Source of the DNA: Pseudomonadota bacterium
GTDB lineage: Bacteria > Pseudomonadota > Gammaproteobacteria > Steroidobacterales > Woeseiaceae
NCBI GenBank assembly: GCA_022567775.1
Contig: JADFGH010000032.1
Span: 1-11,176 of the forward strand
Reading direction: 5' to 3'
DNA length: 11,176 nt
Position numbers and translations under genes: made by a program. The notes below the pieces were generated by a model that ran no database searches, was not told the DNA's origin, and worked only from the letters and a program-made list of their open reading frames with translations. Every line of letters starts with the position of its first letter. Position 1 is the stretch's first letter. Shown here in pieces: positions 1 through 6,845 of the stretch.

Positions 1-771
1 GTTCCTGCCATCCTAACGGGCGGAACCGCCATCATGAAGGATCTGGGCCTGGATTTGGAAAAACTGGCCATCAAGGATCTGGGTCAGGCCAAGAAAATCC
101 ACATCGACGCAGACAACACGACCATCATCGAAGGGGCAGGCTCGACCAAAGGCATCCAGGCGCGCATCGCACAGATTCGCGGAGAGATCGAAACGACAAC
201 TTCGGATTACGATCGCGAGAAGCTGCAGGAACGCCTGGCCAAGCTGTCGGGCGGCGTGGCCCAGATCAACGTCGGCGCCGCCACCGAAACGGAGCTCAAA
301 GAAACCAAAGCTCGCGTCGAGGACGCGCTGCACGCCACCCGGGCGGCCATCGAAGAAGGCATTGTTCCGGGCGGGGGCGTGGCGCTCCTGCGAGCCGGCG
401 TGGTGCTCGACAAACTCAAGCTGGGCGGCGATGAGCAAGTTGGCGTGCGGATCGTGCGCGAAGCATTGACGGCCCCGATTCGGCAGATTGCTCAAAACGC
501 GGGCGCGGAGAGCACGGTCGTTTTGCACAAAGTGTCGAAGCTGACGGGTTCGTTCGGTTACAACGCCGACTCGGGCGAATACACCGACCTCGTCGCGGAC
601 GGCGTGATCGACCCGACGAAGGTCACGCGCACCGCTCTGCAAAACGCCGCCAGCGTGGCCCGCGTGCTGCTCAGCACCGATTGTCTCATCACCGAGAAGC
701 CTAAAGAAAAAAATGGGAACGGCGCCGCCGGCATGGGTGACGATGGCATGGCCGACATGGACATGATGTAA
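1..771 (+). CDS. groEL: Chaperonin GroEL, C-terminal half (5' truncated by window edge)
   Basis: This is the 60-kDa subunit of the tetradecameric ATP-dependent cytosolic folding chamber that works with GroES. The reading frame is open from base 1, so the gene starts upstream of the window; the ATG at 34 is internal. About 256 residues are present, corresponding to roughly residue 290 onward of E. coli GroEL. Visible family motifs are [14 protein letters not shown], the [17 protein letters not shown] segment of the intermediate/apical return, and [21 protein letters not shown], which carries the catalytic aspartate equivalent to E. coli Asp398. The tail is acidic and Met/Gly-rich ([13 protein letters not shown]), like the usual flexible GGM tail though not a clean repeat. 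The first residues read VPAILTGG where the family normally has DIAILTGG, so the extreme edge may be divergent or unreliable. groES follows after 44 nt, implying one transcript. Resemblance is closest to planctomycete GroELs by memory; that is inference. Confidence 0.96.
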   Translation, partial: VPAILTGGTAIMKDLGLDLEKLAIKDLGQAKKIHIDADNTTIIEGAGSTKGIQARIAQIRGEIETTTSDYDREKLQERLAKLSGGVAQINVGAATETELKETKARVEDALHATRAAIEEGIVPGGGVALLRAGVVLDKLKLGGDEQVGVRIVREALTAPIRQIAQNAGAESTVVLHKVSKLTGSFGYNADSGEYTDLVADGVIDPTKVTRTALQNAASVARVLLSTDCLITEKPKEKNGNGAAGMGDDGMADMDMM

Positions 772-815
772 ATCAAGACGCAATACCGAACTAGATACAG
801 GAAAGGGATATCTCG

Positions 816-1127
816 ATGGCTACTGCAACCGCAACCAAAGTGAAAATCAAGCCCCTCGACGATCGACTCGTCGTACAGCCGGACGATCCGGAAGAAGTAA
901 CCAGCGGCGGGATCGTGCTGCCGGACAGCGCCCGCGAGAAGCCGCAGCGCGGCAAAGTCATCGCCACCGGCCCCGGCAAACTGCTCGACAGCGGCAAGCG
1001 CGGCACGATGTCCGTCAAGAAAGGGGACTTTGTCTTTTACGGCAAGTACAGCGGCACCGAGGTCGAGGTCAACGATCAGACCTATGTGCTCGTACGGGAG
1101 AACGACATTCTCGCGATCGTCGATTGA
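816..1127 (+). CDS. groES: Co-chaperonin GroES
   Basis: This encodes the 10-kDa heptameric lid that caps GroEL and triggers substrate encapsulation in the cytoplasm. It has 103 residues, slightly longer than the usual ~95-97 because of an N-terminal MATATATK extension. KIKPLDDRLVV is the canonical first strand; residues ~26-36 (EEVTSGGIVLP) are the mobile loop with its hydrophobic GroEL-binding tripeptide; EKPQRGKVIATGPGK and the C-terminal ENDILAIVD are also typical. The start is supported by a purine-rich Shine-Dalgarno (AAAGGGA at 802-808), 7 nt before the ATG. It lies between two groEL genes (44 nt after the first, 107 nt before the second), so the order is groEL-groES-groEL rather than the common groES-groEL. 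No CIRCE-type inverted repeat is visible in either spacer. Confidence 0.97.
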   Translation: MATATATKVKIKPLDDRLVVQPDDPEEVTSGGIVLPDSAREKPQRGKVIATGPGKLLDSGKRGTMSVKKGDFVFYGKYSGTEVEVNDQTYVLVRENDILAIVD

Positions 1128-1169
1128 GGATTGCGAAGAACCAGCGCGCGGCACTCATGCTGCTCGCGG

Positions 1170-1194
1170 CCACGCCGCCGGACTTCGGGCGTGG
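1170..1194 (+). promoter_or_regulatory. Hairpin in the groES-groEL spacer
   Basis: A perfect 7-bp inverted repeat (CCACGCC at 1170-1176, GGCGTGG at 1188-1194) with an 11-nt loop sits between the groES stop and the second groEL start. It has no U-tract, so it is not a classic intrinsic terminator. It could tune relative expression or mRNA stability of the two chaperonin genes, but in GC-rich DNA such a repeat can also occur by chance. Confidence 0.25.
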
Positions 1195-1234
1195 GCAGCG
1201 GCTGAATTCGAATGAACCACAGGAGTATTGATCA

Positions 1235-2848
<1,614 letters not shown>

Positions 2849-2872
2849 CGCATGTTTCTGACTGATGTCGCC

Positions 2873-2906
2873 GAGAGGGGCGCCCGCCGAAGCGAGCGTC
2901 CCTCTT
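2873..2906 (+). terminator. GC-rich hairpin after the second groEL
   Basis: Starting 25 nt after the groEL stop, the arms 2875-2887 and 2892-2904 pair around a CGAA tetraloop: 13 positions with one G-T wobble and one C-A mismatch, extended outward by A2874-T2905. The only U-run is the short TCTT that follows, so efficiency as an intrinsic terminator is doubtful, but position and stability suit the 3' end of the chaperonin transcript. Confidence 0.5.
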
Positions 2907-2971
2907 GCGTGTCTGCTCCGAGCCGCGAGCGAACGCACAAACCGAGCCGCGACGGTGAGAAATCGGTTTTC

Positions 2972-3625
2972 CGCAAGGTAAACCGGACCGCCCGGAGGCG
3001 TCCCCGCCACTTTGAATGCGCGCCGCAATGCCGGTGGAATACTGCCGGGCTCACGAATATTCCAGGCGATTTTCGTGAACTGCCTGGTCACGTCGGACTG
3101 GCCGGAACCCGGCGCCGCACCGAGCCCAATGTAATCAGAAAACACCGTGTTATCCGCCATGCCGGCAGTGACAACCATGGGAGATTTCGCTTTGTGGGCG
3201 TTGTATAACTGCCCACACATTTGTGCCGTACCAACCATGGCATGCACGTTCACGAATGCGGTCTTGCCGGTGACACTCGCATAGCCGTCGGCCATGGAAA
3301 TAACGATGCCCTCGTGCAGGCCATTGATCAGCTGTATTCCCGGGGTATCGACGAAGGCGTCGAAGAAGCCGGTCTCAGTCGATCCGGGATTGGTGAACAG
3401 ATACTCGACGCCGGATGCCTTGAGTTGCTCGATCCACAACTCGCCGCCGTTGCCAGTGAATGTACGATAGGCGCCCGCATCACCAACGCCTGGCAGTTCC
3501 GCCGCTTCCAGTTCGTCGATTATTCCCTCTGCAGCAGCCACGGTGAATCCGGCCGCCGCCATACTCTTGATAAATCCGCGTCGGGAGAGTCGATTGTCGA
3601 GCAGTTGAGCAACCAGTTCACGCAT
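2972..3625 (-). pseudogene. ThDP-dependent enzyme with Tat leader, truncated after its N-terminal Pyr domain
   Basis: This is the N-terminal third of a thiamine-diphosphate enzyme of the acetolactate synthase / benzoylformate decarboxylase superfamily, which normally runs to about 550-600 residues. The start (ATG at 3623-3625) has AAGGGG 7 nt upstream. Residues 14-20 (LSRRGFI) followed by a hydrophobic stretch are a twin-arginine export signal, so the enzyme would be exported folded. The Pyr domain follows: LFTNPGSTE (77-85), the HEG segment at 104-106 whose Glu activates the cofactor, then MADGYA, and TPPGGPVYLA (209-218). Similarity ends there. The same frame stays open to a stop at 2429-2431, but those residues are antisense to groEL and its 3' flank and resemble no enzyme. 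The central domain and the ThDP-binding PYR-to-PP half (with its GDG...N motif) are absent. Breakage coincides with the presumed junction near 2960-2972: either an assembly chimera or true gene disruption. The substrate cannot be inferred. Confidence 0.8.
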
Positions 3626-3853
3626 AACATCACCCCTTGCCGATGTCGCAGGATCACCTTGCCATCCTAATTAATCGTCAGGCGGGATGCGCCTCGGATA
3701 CTACCTATATCGACCTGACAAGGCCTCGACGCGAAACGAAGATCACAATGTCATATCATTCACATCTGCTCATTCGACCATGCTGACTGCTGAGTACCTG
3801 TGTGGCGACGGAGCACACACCTGCAAGGATGCTTTCTGCATCGGGAGAAAACG

Positions 3854-4051
3854 ATGAATCAACAGACCTATTGCGGCGTTTCGGCGGCGCTGTTCACGAT
3901 CGTGGCGCTCGCGCACCTGACCAGGCTGTTTTATGGCTGGTCGGTCGAAATCGAGGCCACCGCAATTCCAATGTTGGTGTCATGGGTGGGATTCATCGGC
4001 CCAGGGGCCCTGGCCGTGTGGGGATTTCGCGAAGTTCGAAAAGCCGGCTGA
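3854..4051 (+). CDS. Small two-helix membrane protein
   Basis: A 65-residue hydrophobic protein with two predicted membrane helices, about residues 8-27 (VSAALFTIVALAHLTRLFYG) and 37-58 (AIPMLVSWVGFIGPGALAVWGF), joined by a short loop and ending in a basic tail (REVRKAG). The start at 3854 is preferred over the upstream in-frame ATG at 3800 because GGGAG (3843-3847) is 6 nt before it and the added upstream residues are not hydrophobic. The pattern of an AHLxRLxxGW first helix and a PMxVSWxGF second helix is one I associate with a widespread uncharacterised family of short inner-membrane proteins in Proteobacteria; no function is known to me. The next gene begins 37 nt downstream on the same strand, so co-transcription is plausible. 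Confidence 0.75.
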   Translation: MNQQTYCGVSAALFTIVALAHLTRLFYGWSVEIEATAIPMLVSWVGFIGPGALAVWGFREVRKAG

Positions 4052-4088
4052 TGGCACTGGATTGCGTCGCTGAGAAAGGGTGGTAAGC

Positions 4089-5213
4089 ATGTGGCCTGAT
4101 CGCAGGTTGCTCGATCTGATCGGTACCGAACTGCCGTTGATTCAGGCTCCCATGGCAGGGTCGAGTGGGTCGGCGATGGCGATCGCCGTCAGCGAGGCGG
4201 GCGGACTCGGTTCGCTGCCTTGTGCCACGCTCGATGCAGCCAAGGCGCGTACAGAGATCGGGGTCATTCGGCAACACACGACAAAACCATTAAACGTTAA
4301 CTTCTTCTGTCATGGTCCGCCCAAGCCGAACGCCGATCGGGATGCAGCATGGAAGGATCGGCTGGCAACGTACTATACCGAGCTTGGTCTGGATGCTTCT
4401 GCCGCCACCCCAGCCGTCAGTCTCGCCCCTTTTGATGGAGCAATGTGCGAGGTCGTCGAAGACCACAAACCGGAAGTCGTGAGCTTTCATTTCGGGCTAC
4501 CCGAACAGGCGCTCCTTAGCCGTGTAAAGGCGTCCGGCTGCCTGGTCCTCAGCTCTGCAACCACGGTGGAAGAAGCACGCTGGCTCGAAGACCATGGTGC
4601 GGATGCGATTATCGCCCAGGGGTACGAGGCAGGCGGTCATCGTGGCATGTTTCTGACGGACGATATTGCGACGCAGCCAGGAACCTTTGCCCTGGTGCCA
4701 CAGGTCGTCGATGCAGTGAAGGTGCCCGTGATCGCCGCCGGCGGTATTGCCGATGGGCGGGGTATCGCAGCAGCTTTCGCTCTTGGCGCCGCGGGCGTTC
4801 AAATCGGCACCGCTTATCTTTTCACGCCGGAGTCGTTGATCACGGATCTGCACCGTGCTGCATTACGGGCTGCGCGTGACAATCAGACTGCATTGACTAA
4901 TGTGTTTTCCGGCAGGCCGGCGCGCGGGCTGGTGAATCGACTGATGCGTGAGGTCGGGCCGATGTCGGACCGGGCGCCAGCATTCCCGACGGCCGGCAGC
5001 GCCCTGGCGCCGCTGAAAGCAAAAGCGGAGGCGGCAGGGGCCAGCGATTTCTCTGCGCTGTGGTCGGGACAAGCGGCAAGCCTCGGACGCGACATCGGCG
5101 CCAGCGATCTGACCCGGCAGCTGGCCGCGAATGCAGAGCAACGGCTCAAAGCGCTGGTATCGACCGACCAGGTTAGCCACCTGAAGCAATGGCATGGACT
5201 CCTGCTCCCCTAA
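4089..5213 (+). CDS. Nitronate monooxygenase (class I, 2-nitropropane dioxygenase family)
   Basis: An FMN-dependent TIM-barrel flavoenzyme that oxidises alkyl nitronates such as propionate 3-nitronate, a toxic natural compound; it is soluble and cytoplasmic. The 374-residue length matches the family. Visible motifs: PLIQAPMAG (16-24) at the first FMN-contacting strand, NVNFFCHGPP (69-78), QGYEAGGHRG (177-186) with the putative catalytic His184, AAGGIADGRGIAAAFALGAAGVQIGTA as the phosphate-binding region (216-242), and a conserved serine-containing AYLFTPES stretch. ATG 4089 is chosen over the in-frame GTG at 4080, because AAAGGGTGG at 4075-4083 then forms the Shine-Dalgarno; the GTG lies inside it. 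It is co-directional with the preceding small membrane protein gene. No partner genes for nitroalkane metabolism are near, so the physiological substrate is open. Some members of this fold are enoyl-ACP reductases or other FMN enzymes, but the GGHRG motif favours class I nitronate monooxygenase. Confidence 0.9.
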   Translation: MWPDRRLLDLIGTELPLIQAPMAGSSGSAMAIAVSEAGGLGSLPCATLDAAKARTEIGVIRQHTTKPLNVNFFCHGPPKPNADRDAAWKDRLATYYTELGLDASAATPAVSLAPFDGAMCEVVEDHKPEVVSFHFGLPEQALLSRVKASGCLVLSSATTVEEARWLEDHGADAIIAQGYEAGGHRGMFLTDDIATQPGTFALVPQVVDAVKVPVIAAGGIADGRGIAAAFALGAAGVQIGTAYLFTPESLITDLHRAALRAARDNQTALTNVFSGRPARGLVNRLMREVGPMSDRAPAFPTAGSALAPLKAKAEAAGASDFSALWSGQAASLGRDIGASDLTRQLAANAEQRLKALVSTDQVSHLKQWHGLLLP

Positions 5214-5264
5214 ACGGCATCCAGGTGCCACACTGGTAAGGGTTACCACCAGTCAGCGAAGAAC

Positions 5265-5317
5265 AGGAGTCCACCATCAAGCCTGGTAGAGTTGGAATAG
5301 ATTTGGCAAGAAACGCT
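5265..5317 (+). mobile_element. Remnant of an IS110-family transposase start
   Basis: A short frame reads I-KPGRVGIDLARNA from 5276, closely matching the N-terminus of IS110/IS1111 transposases (typically MKPxRVGIDLAKNVFQ), including the first catalytic aspartate of the DEDD (RuvC-like) domain. The start codon position is ATC instead of ATG, and AGGAG (5265-5269) lies 6 nt before it at ribosome-site distance, so gene start and ribosome site survive together. Similarity ends after about 14 codons and the frame stops near 5363. Just upstream, 5232-5252 holds a partly self-complementary sequence (ACTGGTAA...TTACCACCAGT) that may belong to the element's end. The remaining bases 5318-5532 show no gene or RNA that I recognise. 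The match is short, hence moderate confidence. Confidence 0.5.
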
Positions 5318-5532
5318 TGGATGGGTAACCTTAATTGCAAAATCGGTTCATTAAGCTATTGATTTCATAGGGCGGAAAACACGAAAAATGTCTCAGTAAG
5401 GGTGTAGTATCAATAGTCATGATCAGGCTGAAGACTGCATAAATGCTCAGGGCCAGGGACGGCCGGAATTTTAATGAAACCGCAGCAACAGCCGCTGCAA
5501 CGACATGAGGCGACGGATACCGGAACGGAGTT

Positions 5533-5799
5533 ATGGACTCTCAATCAGACCCCAAAACGCAAGAATCACTCGACCGACAGCAAAAGGTCCGTGTTGTCGA
5601 GGATGAGCTCGGTCACCAGGTATTGGCGGACACAATTAAAACCATCAAGTTAACCTTGATGAACACAGGGATTTTTTTCATGTCCAAGGAGCAACGGCGC
5701 ATGATGAAACTCGCCGAGGCAGGCAGCGATGATGCCGATGAAGACCTGGAGATCATTAACGACAGCGGTGGATTTGATCCCTACGATACCACCAAATAA
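5533..5799 (+). CDS. Hypothetical acidic small protein
   Basis: An 88-residue soluble protein that I do not recognise. Residues 1-35 are polar and charged (many Gln, Asp, Lys); residues 36-52 (TIKTIKLTLMNTGIFFM) are the only hydrophobic stretch, amphipathic rather than clearly membrane-spanning; then a basic SKEQRRMMK motif, and a strongly acidic tail (AGSDDADEDLEI followed by GGFDPYDTTK). An in-frame TGA at 5506-5508 rules out a longer upstream start. The ribosome site is poor: GGAG sits only 2 nt before the ATG, CGGAA about 7 nt before. Codon use looks ordinary for the right-hand block and no signal peptide is seen. It stands alone, with non-coding DNA of about 320 nt upstream and 340 nt downstream. 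A real gene is likely but not certain. Confidence 0.6.
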   Translation: MDSQSDPKTQESLDRQQKVRVVEDELGHQVLADTIKTIKLTLMNTGIFFMSKEQRRMMKLAEAGSDDADEDLEIINDSGGFDPYDTTK

Positions 5800-5900
5800 T
5801 AACTGAATATTCACTGCCGCCCCGCAAAGCAAATGTGCTGAACCCTGAAGCTAATCGTTAACAGGACGTGCAGGCAAATTCATGCGTTGCAATCATGTTA

Positions 5901-5928
5901 ATCGCCCGCTGGGGCGGGCTCTTGCGAA
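5901..5928. repeat. REP-like palindromic repeat, single unit
   Basis: ATCGCCCGCTGGGGCGGGCTC contains a perfect 6-bp stem (GCCCGC 5904-5909, GCGGGC 5914-5919) with a TGGG loop. It matches the unit after the sensor kinase gene (9139-9165) at nearly every position of the first 21 bases. The type resembles the dispersed extragenic palindromes of gammaproteobacteria. It directly abuts the truncated dipeptidase remnant. Confidence 0.7.
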
Positions 5929-5937
5929 ACGATCGAC

Positions 5938-6057
5938 GGATATATCGTAGCCCTCTACGTCACCGCCGAATTTTTCGCGAATCACCCACGGCAGGTCGTT
6001 ATGCCCGTCAACGATGGGGGCGCTTTGCAGGATCCTCCTTGCGCGCTCGAGTGCCGC
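5938..6057 (-). pseudogene. Remnant of a peptidase M19 (membrane dipeptidase) gene
   Basis: Read on the minus strand, 6057 to 5938 encodes 40 residues, AALERARRILQSAPIVDGHN followed by a segment DLPWVIREKFGGDVEGYDIS. The VDGHNDLPW motif is the zinc-binding HxD signature near the N-terminus of renal-type dipeptidases (M19), and the following RE...V.GYD spacing also fits that family. A TGA (6058-6060) lies immediately upstream in frame, there is no start codon, and similarity ends about 10 bases before the REP-like palindrome, beyond which the rest of the ~350-400-residue enzyme is missing. So this is a decayed or internally deleted gene, lying in the space before the response regulator. The flanking bases 5800-5900 and 6061-6140 show no other gene. 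Confidence 0.7.
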
Positions 6058-6140
6058 TCAAGACCGCATACCGGAATTTACCAAAACGTTACATCCCAGC
6101 ACGCACATAAGCCCTTGAAACTGCTAGCCTAGTCGGTGTC

Positions 6141-6845
6141 ATGGGCAGGCAGATCAGCATCCTCGTCATTGAAGACGAAGAGGCCATCCGGGAGGGCCTC
6201 ATCGACGTGCTCGTATTTCATAAATACGCGGTCGACAGTGCCGCAACCGGTCCGGAAGGGCTCGAAAAAGCGCTGACGGGCAAGTTCGACCTGATATTGC
6301 TCGACATCATGCTGCCCGGCATGGATGGCTATGAAATCTGCGACCGTATCCGTGCCGAGGACCGCAAACAACCCATCATTATGCTGACGGCCAAGACCTC
6401 GGATGACGAGATCATCCATGGTCTCAAACTCGGTGCCGACGACTATGTACCGAAACCATTCTCGATCCAGCAGCTCGTGTTACGGATTGAGGCGGTGCTC
6501 AGACGCTCCGAGGTGGGTATTGAGCAGGCCAGGACGATCAACCTGGGTAATGTCGAGATCGATACCGAGAACCTGACGGGTCGAAACGGCAGCGAGGAAA
6601 TTACCTTCACACGGCGCGAGATCGAGCTCCTGAGCTATCTCGCCCAGCACCCGGATCGGCCGATCTCAAGAGAGGAATTACTTTTAAAAGTATGGGGTTA
6701 TGCAAGAAACCTCGACATAGAGACAAGAACGGTCGACATCCATATCGCCAAGCTCAGGCGCAAGATCGAGGCGGACCCCAAGGCGCCCGAAAACCTGGTC
6801 ACGGTGCGTGGCGCGGGTTATCGCCTCGTGACCGCAGGCAGCTAA
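6141..6845 (+). CDS. OmpR-family two-component response regulator
   Basis: A 234-residue DNA-binding regulator phosphorylated by the adjacent kinase. The receiver domain (about 5-118) has the acidic pair Glu11/Asp12, phospho-acceptor Asp55 in LILLDIMLPGMDG, switch Thr83 (MLTAK) and Lys105 in VPKPF: all key residues are present. The C-terminal winged helix (about 132-231) shows FTRREIELLSYLAQHPDRPISREELLLKVWG and the recognition-helix region RTVDIHIAKLRRKIE, ending VRGAGYRL. The ATG at 6141 gives the normal receiver start; the region before it has no strong ribosome site. Its TAA stop overlaps the kinase ATG by one base (TAATG), so the two are translationally coupled. The regulon cannot be inferred; the membrane protein at 9266 is a possible neighbour target. 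Confidence 0.95.
   Translation: MGRQISILVIEDEEAIREGLIDVLVFHKYAVDSAATGPEGLEKALTGKFDLILLDIMLPGMDGYEICDRIRAEDRKQPIIMLTAKTSDDEIIHGLKLGADDYVPKPFSIQQLVLRIEAVLRRSEVGIEQARTINLGNVEIDTENLTGRNGSEEITFTRREIELLSYLAQHPDRPISREELLLKVWGYARNLDIETRTVDIHIAKLRRKIEADPKAPENLVTVRGAGYRLVTAGS

Noticed and set aside
13..783. 256-residue minus-strand ORF opposite groEL
   Set aside because: It mirrors the plus-strand GroEL codons; its composition (His/Arg/Val-rich) is typical of antisense of GC-rich genes and it has no family features. The same applies to 558-1154, 1069-1821 and 1358-1900.
772..815. CIRCE/HrcA operator in front of groES
   Set aside because: No inverted repeat with the TTAGCACTC-type arms is present here or in 1128-1234.
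3221..3670. 149-residue plus-strand ORF
   Set aside because: Shadow of the ThDP enzyme gene on the other strand; no recognisable features.
5232..5252. Partial palindrome as an intrinsic terminator for nitronate monooxygenase
   Set aside because: Arms pair only with a 3-nt bulge and there is no following U-tract; it may instead be part of the IS110-like remnant.
5868..6110. 80-residue plus-strand ORF
   Set aside because: It runs through the REP-like palindrome and antisense to the dipeptidase remnant; Arg-rich with no ribosome site.
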